From the NCBI RefSeq assembly GCF_036250675.1, contig NZ_CP109592.1:9300001-9364000 (forward strand): a DNA stretch of 64,000 nucleotides, given 5' to 3'. This document shows positions 6,639 through 15,654 of this stretch, piece after piece. The stretch's first letter is position 1. Each line of letters opens with the position of its first letter. Below the pieces are notes generated by a model. The model did not search any database, was not told the origin of the DNA, and was given only the letters and a program-made list of their open reading frames with translations. The stretch is from Streptomyces sp. NBC_01689 (GTDB lineage Bacteria; Actinomycetota; Actinomycetes; Streptomycetales; Streptomycetaceae). Position numbers and translations under genes: made by a program.

Positions 6639-9023
6639 ATGGTCATGAACGGATCGGAAGTCGGCAGCACGCAGGCGGCGACATCCCTGCCCGACGCGGG
6701 CGGCCAGGCATCGCTCCTGGTGGACGGCGCGGGCGTGGTCGTCCGGTGGAGCCGGGCAGCCGAGGAACTGCTCGGCCGTCCGGCGCGGTGGGGCGTCGGC
6801 CGGCCGGTCACGGAACTCTTCGCCGAGGCCCCGACGGGAGGTCTCGGGGCTGCCGACACCGTCCTCAGGCACCGGGACGGGCATGCCGTCGGCTGCCGGA
6901 TGCGGGTGTGTGCCGAGCGGGACCCGCTGTTCGGGGCGTGCTGGCGGATGGATCTCTGGCCGGCGGGGTCCGAGGCGGTTCCGGCCGTCGACCGGGCCCT
7001 GCTGGAGGCCCTGTTCACCCGTTCCCCGATCGGCCTGTTCGTCCTGGACCCGCAGCTGCGCCTGACGCGCTACAACGCGGCGGCGCAGGGGATGCAGGGC
7101 ACGCGGGTGACCGAGGGGATCGGGCTCAGGCCCACCGAGGCATGGCCGGACTTCAGCTCCGAGATGGCGGAGCGGGTGATGGCCGAGGTGCTGAAGACCG
7201 GCGAACCGGCGATCGCCTTCGAGAAGCGCGGGCGACCGCCGGGCGACCCCGAGCACGAACACGTCTACTCGGCCTCCGTGTTCCGCCTGCAGGACCCCGA
7301 CGGATGCGTGATCGGACTCGCCGACACCGTGGTCGACGTCAGCGACCGGCACCGGGCACAGGAGCGCCTCGCCCTGGTCGCCGAGGCGGGCTCCCGCATC
7401 GGGACCACGCTCGACGTGCTGCGCACAGCCCAGGAACTGACCGAGGTCGCGGTGCCACGGCTCGCCGACAGCGTGAGCGTGGACCTCCTCGAACCGGTCC
7501 TCGCCGGACAGGAGTTGCCGCAGGGGCCGGGGGAGACCGGGTGGGCCCTCCAGCGGGCGGCCTGCCGGTCGACCCGCACGGACGCCGCGCCAGGGGTCTA
7601 CGCGGTCGGTGAGCCGAGCGGATATCCCGATTCCGCGGCCGCCATGCGGGTCCTGGCCGAGCGCAGTCCCTGCCTCGTGCGGACGGTCGACGAGGACAGT
7701 GCCTGGATACACGACGACATGGTCCGCGGCCGGCGGATGCTGGAGGAGCGGATCCACTCGCTGATGATGGTGCCCCTGGTCGCGCACGAGAGCGTCCTGG
7801 GCCTGGTCGCCTTCTACCGCCGCAGCGCCCGGGGCCCGTTCGAGGACGAGGACCTCACCCTCGCGCAGGATCTCGCGGGCCGTACCGCCGTCGCTCTGGA
7901 CAACGGCCGCCGCTTCGTCCGCGAACGGAACGCCGTGCTCTCCCTGCAGCGCGGCATGCTGCCGCAGGACCCGCCCGCGCCGCACTCGGTACGTACGGCG
8001 CACCATGTGGTCCACTCCGGTGCGGGCGGCGACTGGGCGGACGTGATCGCTCTCCCCGGGGCACGGGTGGGACTCGTGACCGGCAGCGCCCCCGGCCGCG
8101 GAATGCGGACGGCGGCCACCATGGGCAGGCTGCGGACCGCCCTGCACATCCTCGCGGCCCTGGATCTGGCGCCGGACGAGGTCATGGCCCGACTCGACGA
8201 CGTCGTCCACCAGATGGACGCGGAGAGCGGCGACCCCGAGACCGACAGCCCGGCCGCCGGGGCCACCTGTCTCTACCTGGTCTACAACCCGGTGACCAGC
8301 CGCTGCGTCATGACCACGGCCGGCCGGCCGGGGCTGGCCGTGGCCCTCCCGGACGGGACCGTCACCTTCCCCGACCTGCCCACGGGGTCACCGCTGGGCC
8401 GGTCCGGACCGGCGTTCAGCAAGTTCGAACTGACGGTGCCCGACCAGACCCGGCTGGTGCTGTACACGGCCGGGCTGCTGCAGGCATTCGGTGCGGACGG
8501 GGGACACGCCGAGGTGACGCGCATGCTGACCGGGTCGCGCCAGCCCCCGCAGGACCTGTGTCTGAGCCTCGCCGAGACCCTCATCCCCGTGGACCCCCCG
8601 CAGGACGCGGCGGTGCTGGTGGCGTGCACCCGGGCGCTGGACCCCACCCATGTCGCCACCTGGAGCCTCCCCTCCGTCCCCGCGGCCGTCGCCACCGCCC
8701 GCGCGCTCGCCGCGGGCCAACTGAGCGCCTGGGCCCTGGAGGACGAGGCCTTCGCGACCGAACTCATCGTCAGCGAACTGGTCACCAACGCCATCCGGTA
8801 CGCCGAACCGCCCGTGCGCCTGCGACTGATCCACGACCGCACGCTGACCTGTGAGGTGTCCGACAGCAGCAGTGCCGCCCCCCATCTGCGGCACGCCCGT
8901 ACCACCGACGAGGGCGGCCGGGGTCTGCTGCTGGTCTCCCAGTTCGCCCAGCGGTGGGGGACCCGCTACGAAGACCGCGGCAAGACGATCTGGGCCGAAC
9001 AGCAACTCACCCCCGCTGCATGA
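6639..9023 (+). CDS. PAS-PAS-GAF-SpoIIE(degenerate)-HATPase regulatory protein
   Basis: A 794-residue cytosolic signalling protein. Domains in order: PAS-like (about 20-95), second PAS (about 125-245, with SPIGLFVLDPQLRLTRYNAA), GAF (about 250-420), PP2C/SpoIIE-type phosphatase (about 430-665), and RsbW-like HATPase_c (about 675-794, SELVTNAIRYAE and DEGGRGLLLV). Normal relatives dephosphorylate anti-anti-sigma factors and bind or phosphorylate them. Here the first metal ligand GGDW (Asp465) remains. The GDV position is Ser483, the YTDGL Asp is Ala611, and the first Asp of the DD motif is Gln655. The kinase-like domain keeps its N- and G-box residues. ATG 6639 was chosen because homology starts just after it; the long open extension to 6219 is low-complexity. 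Loss of phosphatase activity is inferred. Confidence 0.85.
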   Translation: MVMNGSEVGSTQAATSLPDAGGQASLLVDGAGVVVRWSRAAEELLGRPARWGVGRPVTELFAEAPTGGLGAADTVLRHRDGHAVGCRMRVCAERDPLFGACWRMDLWPAGSEAVPAVDRALLEALFTRSPIGLFVLDPQLRLTRYNAAAQGMQGTRVTEGIGLRPTEAWPDFSSEMAERVMAEVLKTGEPAIAFEKRGRPPGDPEHEHVYSASVFRLQDPDGCVIGLADTVVDVSDRHRAQERLALVAEAGSRIGTTLDVLRTAQELTEVAVPRLADSVSVDLLEPVLAGQELPQGPGETGWALQRAACRSTRTDAAPGVYAVGEPSGYPDSAAAMRVLAERSPCLVRTVDEDSAWIHDDMVRGRRMLEERIHSLMMVPLVAHESVLGLVAFYRRSARGPFEDEDLTLAQDLAGRTAVALDNGRRFVRERNAVLSLQRGMLPQDPPAPHSVRTAHHVVHSGAGGDWADVIALPGARVGLVTGSAPGRGMRTAATMGRLRTALHILAALDLAPDEVMARLDDVVHQMDAESGDPETDSPAAGATCLYLVYNPVTSRCVMTTAGRPGLAVALPDGTVTFPDLPTGSPLGRSGPAFSKFELTVPDQTRLVLYTAGLLQAFGADGGHAEVTRMLTGSRQPPQDLCLSLAETLIPVDPPQDAAVLVACTRALDPTHVATWSLPSVPAAVATARALAAGQLSAWALEDEAFATELIVSELVTNAIRYAEPPVRLRLIHDRTLTCEVSDSSSAAPHLRHARTTDEGGRGLLLVSQFAQRWGTRYEDRGKTIWAEQQLTPAA

Positions 9024-9127
9024 CCAGTCGGGGTGTCGCCACGACCACCTGAGTGACAGCCCGGTCCGGCACGGACGGAGGCCGGGCGGGTTGTCCCGCG
9101 ACCTCTGGACACTCCGGAACGCCTATG

Positions 9128-9166
9128 TTGTCATGTTCATTAAGCTTCCGGTTTACAACGTTGTAA
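9128..9166 (+). promoter_or_regulatory. Promoter region with LacI-type operator TTACAACGTTGTAA
   Basis: A perfect 14-bp palindrome with a central CG occupies 9153-9166, the form recognised by LacI/GalR family sugar repressors. TTGTCA at 9128-9133 could be a -35 box with the palindrome covering the -10. It lies about 107 bp upstream of the glycosidase ATG at 9273. No LacI-family gene is in the window, so the regulator acts from elsewhere. Confidence 0.7.
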
Positions 9167-9272
9167 GAGGAGTCCGGGCGGGGTGGCGACCGCTTTCCGC
9201 GGCGGGCTGTCCTCGTGCGGCGCCGGCAGGCAGACCGTGTCAGACCGCCGTTCAGGGTCGGAGGGGTACGTC

Positions 9273-11801
9273 ATGGTGAGGTTCGGCAGATGGCGGGGCG
9301 CGGCCGCCGCCGTGGCGCTGCTCGGTGGTCTCCTCGGCGGACCGGGCGCCTCGCCCGCCGCGGCCGGAACCCCTGGGGGGACGCCCTCCCTCCCGCAGAC
9401 GGGCACGTCGTTCCTCGACCACGACGCGCTGTTGCGGGGAGTTCAGGACCCGGCCTGGTTCAAGGCCAACATCCCCTTCCTGGACGTGCCCGACCAGCAG
9501 ATCCGGGACGTCTACTACTACCGGTGGCAGACCTACAAGGAACATCTCGTCTACACCGGCCCGGAGTACGGCTGGCTGTCGAGCGAGTTCCTCCAGCCCG
9601 TCGGCTACGGCGCTCCGTACGGCGGGATCTCGGCCGCGGCCGGGCACCAGATCACCGAAGGGCGGTGGCTGCGCGACCGGAGGTACGCCGACGACGTCGT
9701 CGACTACTGGCTCGGCGGACCGGGACAGTTCCCCAAACCGCGGACCGACGGTGTGAACGCCGACACCTCGGACTGGGCCCACGAGTACAGCTTCTGGGCG
9801 GCCGACGCGGTGTGGCAGCAGATGCTGGCCACCGGCGACCGGAGCTTCGCGAAGTCCCAACTGGCTTCGCTCGTCCAGCAGTACGACGGCTGGGACAACC
9901 ACTTCAACCAGGCGCTGGGCCTCTACTGGCAGGCGCCGGTGTGGGACGCGACGGAGTACTCCGCCTCGTCGTACGAGTCCTCCGAGCCCTACCACGGGGG
10001 CCACGGCTACCGGCCCACGATCAACGCCTACCAGTACGGCGACGCGCGCGCGATCGCAGCGATCGCCGCGCTGGCGGGCGACACCGGTACGGCGAACGAC
10101 TTCCAGGCCCGCGCCACCGCTCTGCGCGGCGCGGTGCAGGCCCATCTGTGGGACGAGGGGCGGCAGTTCTACTACGGAGTGGCCCGGGACGACAACCCGT
10201 CACTGGCCAAGACCGGAAGCCGCGAACTGATGGGCTACCTGCCCTGGATGTTCGACATGGCGCCGGCCGCGAACGCCGGAGCCTTCGCCCAGCTCAAGGA
10301 TTCCGGCGGATTCGCCGCGCCCTACGGACCGACCACGGTGGAACGGCGCAGCCCCTGGTTCATGTACCAGGCCGGCGCCTGCTGCCGGTGGGACGGTCCC
10401 TCCTGGCCGTTCGCCACCTCCCAGACACTGACGGCCGCGGCGAACCTGCTGGAGGACTATCCGGCCCAGTCGGTCTTCTCCGGCGCCGACTACGTCCAGT
10501 TGCTGCACACCTACGCCGCCACCCAGTACCGGGACGGCGCGCCCTACGTCGCCGAGGCCCACGACCCGGACCGCGACAGCTGGCTGTACGACGGGAACAA
10601 CCACAGCGAGGACTACAACCACTCCACCTACAACGACAACGTCATCTCGGGACTCATCGGTCTGCGCGGCCAGAGCGACGACACCCTGGTCGTCAAGCCG
10701 CTCGCACCGGCCTCCTGGGACTACTTCGCGCTGGAGAACACCCCGTACCACGGGCACGACGTGACCGTGCTCTGGGACCGCACCGGCAGCCGGTACGGCC
10801 AGGGGGCCGGCCTGCACGTCTACGTGGACGGCCGCCAGGCCGCCGCCAGGACGGGGCTCGGCGCGGTCACCGTCGACGTCGGCGCGCCGGACGTCCGCCC
10901 GGACGCGGACCCGACGGTGGACATCGCCGCCAACGGGCAGCGCCACGCCTCCGGTCCGCAGCCCTTCGCCTCCTACACCTCCCCCTACGACAACGTCTGG
11001 AACGCCGTCGACGGGATCGTCTACCGCGAGGGCATCCCCGAGAACAGCCGCTGGACGTCGTACGCCACCCCGCACGCCAGTGACTCCTACGGAGTCGACT
11101 TCGGCCGGAACCAGCGGACCGCCGACGTACGGCTGCACTTCTACGACGACGGAGGCGGGGTGCGCACCCCGGCCGACTACGACCTGCAGTACTGGACCGG
11201 CACGGCCTGGGCCACCGTGCCCGGCCAGAGCCGCTCGCCCGCCGCCCCCCTCGCGAACGGCGAGAACAGGATCACCTTCCCGGCCCTGACGACCAGTCGG
11301 CTGCGCGTCGTGGCCCCCAACGCCGGCGGCGGAACCGGGTGGGGCCTGTCGGAGTTCGAGGTCCGGGCCGCACCGGTCTTCCAGATCGCCAACGTCAACA
11401 GCGGCAAGCTCCTCGCCGTCGAGAACGCCTCGCTCTCCGACAGCGCGGACGTGCAGCAGTACACGGACAACGGCACCCCGGACCACCTCTGGAGGCTCGT
11501 CAAGGCCGGGAGCGGCTGGTACAAGATCGTCAATGTCCACAGCGGCCTGCTCCTCGCCGTCGAGGGGGCCTCGACCGCCCTGAGCGCCCAGATCCAGCAG
11601 TACCACGACAGCGGCACCAGCGATCATCTGTGGCGGCTGGTGGACGCGGGCGGCGGCCAGTACAAGATCGTCAACCGGAACAGCGGGCTGGTGCTGGGCG
11701 TCGCGGGCATGTCCACCGGCGACAGCGCGGACGTGGTCCAGTACTCCGACAACGGCACCGCGGACCACCTGTGGACCCTGCGTCCGGCGGCGTCCCCGTA
11801 G
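9273..11801 (+). CDS. Secreted MGH1-like glycoside hydrolase with discoidin-like and ricin B-type modules
   Basis: An 842-residue exported enzyme. An Arg-containing N-terminus and Ala/Leu/Gly core (about residues 1-35) form a signal peptide. The body (about 40-540) resembles the six-hairpin glycosidases grouped as mannosylglycerate hydrolase MGH1-like/GH63-type. Recognisable segments are DTSDWAHEYSFWAADAVWQQ, QAPVWDATEYSASSYE with acidic residues in the active-site region, and NHSTYNDNVISGLIGLRG near the domain end. A discoidin/F5-8C-like beta domain (about 545-700) and three QXW-type ricin repeats (about 703-842, each ending D-H-L-W-x-L) follow and probably bind polysaccharide. ATG 9273 has GGAGGGG upstream. 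The LacI-type operator upstream indicates induction by a sugar. The exact substrate is unknown. Confidence 0.82.
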   Translation: MVRFGRWRGAAAAVALLGGLLGGPGASPAAAGTPGGTPSLPQTGTSFLDHDALLRGVQDPAWFKANIPFLDVPDQQIRDVYYYRWQTYKEHLVYTGPEYGWLSSEFLQPVGYGAPYGGISAAAGHQITEGRWLRDRRYADDVVDYWLGGPGQFPKPRTDGVNADTSDWAHEYSFWAADAVWQQMLATGDRSFAKSQLASLVQQYDGWDNHFNQALGLYWQAPVWDATEYSASSYESSEPYHGGHGYRPTINAYQYGDARAIAAIAALAGDTGTANDFQARATALRGAVQAHLWDEGRQFYYGVARDDNPSLAKTGSRELMGYLPWMFDMAPAANAGAFAQLKDSGGFAAPYGPTTVERRSPWFMYQAGACCRWDGPSWPFATSQTLTAAANLLEDYPAQSVFSGADYVQLLHTYAATQYRDGAPYVAEAHDPDRDSWLYDGNNHSEDYNHSTYNDNVISGLIGLRGQSDDTLVVKPLAPASWDYFALENTPYHGHDVTVLWDRTGSRYGQGAGLHVYVDGRQAAARTGLGAVTVDVGAPDVRPDADPTVDIAANGQRHASGPQPFASYTSPYDNVWNAVDGIVYREGIPENSRWTSYATPHASDSYGVDFGRNQRTADVRLHFYDDGGGVRTPADYDLQYWTGTAWATVPGQSRSPAAPLANGENRITFPALTTSRLRVVAPNAGGGTGWGLSEFEVRAAPVFQIANVNSGKLLAVENASLSDSADVQQYTDNGTPDHLWRLVKAGSGWYKIVNVHSGLLLAVEGASTALSAQIQQYHDSGTSDHLWRLVDAGGGQYKIVNRNSGLVLGVAGMSTGDSADVVQYSDNGTADHLWTLRPAASP

Positions 11802-11872
11802 ACCGCCGCCCCCTGCTCCGGGGACGCGCGGTACGAGGAGTTGGCCGGCAGCGGTGTCCCGCATCGAAGGGG

Positions 11873-12259
11873 TCAGGTGCGGGGCATCGGGTCCACCCAC
11901 CGCGCACGCCAGGCGGGCGGGGCGAACGGATCGGCGAAGTACTGGGTCTCGTGCGCGACCTTGCCGTCCCGGAACTCCATGATGCTGATGGTGGACGCCG
12001 GTTGCCCGTCGTACTCGATCACGTATTCGGTGATCCAGAGGTCGCCGCCGCCGAGAATCCGGCGGAGGATGAAGTCGAGCCTGGCCGGGTGGTGCGAGCG
12101 CAGCGCCTGGAGGTTGCGGCGACCGTGGATGCGCTCACCGGACTGCGGGTAATCGGTGATGACGTCGTCGTGGTAGATCTCGTGCTCGGTGTCCTGGTCC
12201 CCGGCGGCGGACGCCGCCCAGTGCCGGTCCAGCGCCGCCCGAATCTCCTGGTCGCCCAT
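11873..12259 (-). CDS. NTF2-like / SnoaL-like nuclear transport factor 2 family protein
   Basis: A 128-residue cone-fold protein of the NTF2-like superfamily. Members are isomerases, cyclases, or uncharacterised small-ligand binders. Seen: EIRAALDRHWAASAAGDQDTEHEIYHDDVITDYPQSGERIHGRRNLQALR, which is the usual helix followed by the D-x-x-x-D-Y-P-Q-S-G segment of SnoaL-type proteins, and ISIMEFRDGKVAHETQYFADPF, the typical strand pair with ETQYFA near the C-terminus. ATG 12259 is preceded by GGAGGCGACACG. An 18-base longer GTG start at 12277 would put the ribosome binding site inside the gene and is rejected. It is convergent with the glycosidase and has no evident partner, so no specific function is assigned. 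Confidence 0.85.
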   Translation of the reverse strand: MGDQEIRAALDRHWAASAAGDQDTEHEIYHDDVITDYPQSGERIHGRRNLQALRSHHPARLDFILRRILGGGDLWITEYVIEYDGQPASTISIMEFRDGKVAHETQYFADPFAPPAWRARWVDPMPRT

Positions 12260-12419
12260 CGTGTCGCCTCCGGCCACAGAACGTCTGCGGACGAGATCCG
12301 TCTCCGCAGCCCAGCCCCCGGAAACAGCCTAACCCCGGCGGCGAAGGCCGACACGTGCGCCGATCGGCGGTCCGGCGACGAAGCGGGAGGCGCGGAGGCG
12401 ATGGCCGGATCCGGCGGAC

Positions 12420-12465
12420 GGGTGTCCCCGGCCGCGGCCGCTGCGGGCCTGTGCCGGGGACACCC
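12420..12465 (-). terminator. Strong hairpin downstream of the S53 peptidase gene
   Basis: Perfect 13-bp arms GGGTGTCCCCGGC (12420-12432) and GCCGGGGACACCC (12453-12465) with a 20-base loop start 14 bp after the stop of the minus-strand peptidase gene. There is no U-tract, as is usual for actinomycete terminators. Confidence 0.7.
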
Positions 12466-12479
12466 AGGAAGGCCGGGGA

Positions 12480-15149
12480 TCAGCCTGACTTCACCGAGGT
12501 GGGCTTCAGCCGGAGATCGGCGCGGACCGTGTGGTCCCGTCGCACTCCGGTCGCCCGGTCCGCGGTGACGTGACCGGACGTGCTCGCGCGCAGCACGTGC
12601 CGGCCCGGACCCGCGAGGAACAGGGTGTAGAAGCCGTCGCCGACGGCCGCGTCGTCCGGCGTCGCGACGGTCACCGTCGTGGCGTCCGGGTGCCGGACGT
12701 CGGCCACGGTGGCGCCGACCAGACCCGCGCCGCCGCGGCTGTCACGGACGGTGCCGACGGCCAGGCCGCCGGAGACCGGCACCAGGTCGCGTGTTCCGAC
12801 GTACACGTCGTCGACGGACCAGTAGTAACCCCAGTCGGCCACGAAGTGGAAGCGCAGCTGGACCGCCTTCTCACCCGCGTACGCCCGCAGCGGGACGTGC
12901 ACGGTCCGGTGGTCTCTGCCGTCGCCGCTCGTGGTGGAGGTGGCCCAGGCCGACTGCCAGGTGGTGCCGCCGTCGGTGGTGACGTCCACGCTCATCCGCT
13001 GGTTGTTCGGGTTGTACAAGTAGGCCGTCTTGAACTCGAGTTCGGCCGAATCGCTGCCCGAGAAGTCGTAGACCGGACTGATCAGCATGCTGTCCTGGTG
13101 CGGGCCGATCGGCCAGTTGTCGCTCTCGACGACGGCGAAGGAGCCGCTGCCGCCGGTGGCGTTGCCGCGCTGGATCGGGTCGTCGAACTCCCAGCCGTTG
13201 TCGGTCCCGGCCGCGTTGGTCACCGTCCACCCCGGCGGGGCCGAGGTGGTGGAGTCGAACGTCTCCGTCGTGCCCTCCCGTTCGAGGGTGTAGCCGACGG
13301 CCGTGGCGGAGTCGGGGTCCGCGCCCAGGGTGAAGTTCTCGGCGACCGGCCTCCTGCCGACGGTGACGGTCCGTTCGGAGGGTTCGTAGCCGGGCAGCGC
13401 GGCCGTGACGTCGAGGCCGTAGTCCGCCCCCTTGGGGAGCGAGAGTTCGTAGGCGCCGGTGGCGGGGTCGGTCCAGACCGGCGCTTCGGGAGAACCGGCC
13501 ACCGTGACCTTCGCGTAGAGCGGCCACCCGTGCCCGGAGCCGTCCTTGACGGTGCCGCGGACCTTCTCGCGCGGGATCGCGGCGAGGTGGAAGTCGCGGG
13601 TCAGGGACTGGCCGTCGGAGACGGTGACGGCGGCGGGGGCCGACGTCGTGTAGCCGAAGGCGCGGACCGTGAGGTCCTTGACGGTGCCCGCGGGCAGATC
13701 CAGCTGGTAGGCGCCCTGGCTGTCGGTCGTCGCGACGTCCAGTCCCGAGCCCACGGTCGCGTGGGCGACCGGCTTGCCGGACGCCGCGTCCCTGACCGTG
13801 CCCGACAGCGTGCCGTGCGGCCCGCTGCGGAACGCGGCCAGTCCCGCGGGGGTCCCGAGACCCGTCGGGCCGTCGTAGCCGGGGCCCGCGGTGCACAGAT
13901 AGGCGCTCGCGCAGGTGCCGTTGGCGCCGGTGGTGACGTCGTTCAGCCCGGCGCCGCCGGTCGCGTACGGGTAGGCGGCCGGGGTGGTGCCGGGGCGGGG
14001 GGCGCCCGCGAGCGCGTACACCGAGGCGATCAGCGGGGTGGCGGCACTCGTGCCTCCGTAGCGCTGCCACCCGACGCCGCCGGACCCGTACGTGTGGTAG
14101 ACGGCAACGTTGTCAGCGACGGCGGAGACGTCCGACACGCTGCGGCCGGTGCATCCGGTGTCCTTCTGGTAGTCGGGCTTGGCCTGGTACTGGGCGCACC
14201 CGGAGCCGGGGCCGTAGGGGTCACGGGCCCAGACCGTCTCGGTCCAGCCGCGGGCGGTGTCCGGCGCGGGAGTGAGCGCGGTTCCGCCGACGGCGGTCAC
14301 GAAGGGCAGCGTCGAGGGGAACGAAACCCCGTACCGGTTGTCGCCGCTCGCCGCGACCACGGCCACGCCGGGGTGGTCGTAGGAGGCACCGTAGGTGGAC
14401 AGATCGGCGGCGAAGTCGCCCGGCCTCCCATAGGAGTTGGACACGTACTTGGCACCGAGGGCGACCGCGCGGTCGACGCCCGCGGCGAGGTTCTCCAGAC
14501 CGTCGTTGTCCGTCTCGACCAGGAGGATGTGCGCACCCGGGGCCGACGCTGAGACCATGTCCAGGTCGAGGGCGATCTCTCCGGCCCACGACTCACTGGG
14601 CTGCGGATAGGAAGTGCCCCCGCGCTGGTCGACCTTGGTGAAGCAGCCGTTCGCGGTCGTACAGGCGGGAAGCCCGTACTGCGCGCGGTAGACGGCCAGA
14701 TCGGCCTCGGCGTGGGGGTTGTCGTACGCGTCGACGATCGCGATCGTCTGACCGGCGCCGCCGTTCGCGGGCAGGCTGTAGGCGCTCTGGATGTCCTGGG
14801 GACCCAGCCCCGCGGGGGTGGCCGTGGCGCTGAGCCGCAGGAGTGGAGTCTCGTCGTCGGCGCGCATCGCGAAGCAGGTCGCCCGGTTCTTCGCGGGCTT
14901 GCCGCAGACGGGTTCGAGCCGGGTCGGGGGCTTCTGCCCGGTGGGATCGGTCCCGTCCGGCACGGTGGCCGTCCGTACGGCCGCCCGCGCGCCCGCGTGG
15001 ACGGCCGGGGAGTCGGACGCCCGAGCCGTCTGCGCGGACGGGAGGCCGCCCAGCAGTGCGAGGGCCGCGGCGGCACCCAGGGCCACGACGCCTCGGCCGA
15101 GTATGCGCAAGCGCCTGGCGGCACTTCTCGAGGGTGGTGATGTCGACAC
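12480..15149 (-). CDS. Secreted S53 (sedolisin) serine-carboxyl peptidase with C-terminal carboxypeptidase-regulatory-like domains
   Basis: An 889-residue exported protease. The N-terminus has an Arg-rich start and a hydrophobic VVALGAAAALALLGGLPSAQTA signal. The S53 domain (about 105-440) shows the Glu-x-x-x-Asp pair (Glu191, Asp195 in GEIALDLD), ASGD with the oxyanion Asp270, and the nucleophile Ser368 in GGTSAATP. Two beta-sandwich carboxypeptidase regulatory-like repeats follow (about 445-620), then a MAM/immune-inhibitor-like jelly roll (about 640-780) and a last regulatory-like repeat. The roughly 100 residues before the catalytic domain are too short for the usual 180-residue S53 prodomain. 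The start is GTG 15149. A TTGACA box with an AT-rich -10 lies upstream at 15246-15216. It probably digests extracellular protein at acidic pH. Confidence 0.88.
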   Translation of the reverse strand: MSTSPPSRSAARRLRILGRGVVALGAAAALALLGGLPSAQTARASDSPAVHAGARAAVRTATVPDGTDPTGQKPPTRLEPVCGKPAKNRATCFAMRADDETPLLRLSATATPAGLGPQDIQSAYSLPANGGAGQTIAIVDAYDNPHAEADLAVYRAQYGLPACTTANGCFTKVDQRGGTSYPQPSESWAGEIALDLDMVSASAPGAHILLVETDNDGLENLAAGVDRAVALGAKYVSNSYGRPGDFAADLSTYGASYDHPGVAVVAASGDNRYGVSFPSTLPFVTAVGGTALTPAPDTARGWTETVWARDPYGPGSGCAQYQAKPDYQKDTGCTGRSVSDVSAVADNVAVYHTYGSGGVGWQRYGGTSAATPLIASVYALAGAPRPGTTPAAYPYATGGAGLNDVTTGANGTCASAYLCTAGPGYDGPTGLGTPAGLAAFRSGPHGTLSGTVRDAASGKPVAHATVGSGLDVATTDSQGAYQLDLPAGTVKDLTVRAFGYTTSAPAAVTVSDGQSLTRDFHLAAIPREKVRGTVKDGSGHGWPLYAKVTVAGSPEAPVWTDPATGAYELSLPKGADYGLDVTAALPGYEPSERTVTVGRRPVAENFTLGADPDSATAVGYTLEREGTTETFDSTTSAPPGWTVTNAAGTDNGWEFDDPIQRGNATGGSGSFAVVESDNWPIGPHQDSMLISPVYDFSGSDSAELEFKTAYLYNPNNQRMSVDVTTDGGTTWQSAWATSTTSGDGRDHRTVHVPLRAYAGEKAVQLRFHFVADWGYYWSVDDVYVGTRDLVPVSGGLAVGTVRDSRGGAGLVGATVADVRHPDATTVTVATPDDAAVGDGFYTLFLAGPGRHVLRASTSGHVTADRATGVRRDHTVRADLRLKPTSVKSG

Positions 15150-15215
15150 TGTTCACCCATCCGTGAAAGGGCCCAACTCGGGTCCGGGGAAGGCGGATTC
15201 GCATCCGTCGATGAT

Positions 15216-15246
15216 CAATTACCGGTCCGGGGCGAGGGTGTGTCAA
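15216..15246 (-). promoter_or_regulatory. Candidate promoter of the S53 peptidase
   Basis: On the minus strand TTGACA (15246-15241) is followed by GTAATT or TAATTG (around 15222-15216) at 18-19 bp. This lies about 70 bp before the GTG start. It is the only consensus-like pair in the leader. Confidence 0.5.
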
Positions 15247-15654
15247 TGCGTCGGCTGTTAGAGCTGCGTTTCACAGAAACCCATTTCGGCAGCAACCCCT
15301 ACAAGCAGGCTCCGCTCAGCGGACATCGAGCACCGCTGAGCGCGGCAAGCGCTTCCCGCTGACGGCGGTTCGACGGGGGTCCGACGGCGGCCCGGCGACG
15401 CTCGGCGGGCCCTCCGTCGCCTGTCCGTCGCCCCTTCGTGGTCCTCGGTGACTCTCCCGGCAGCTGCCCTACCGGACCCCGGCGGGCCACTGGAGTGGTC
15501 TGGGCGGGGAACGGCGCCCCCGCGCGGCGCGGGTCCGGGGAATCGGTCCGCGATCCACGTTGAATCGCGCCGGAGAACCGGAACGCCGGACGCCCGGAGC
15601 ACTGACGGGCCCGGTCCTCCGACCCATGTCCCACGGCGCTTGAGGGAGACAGCC

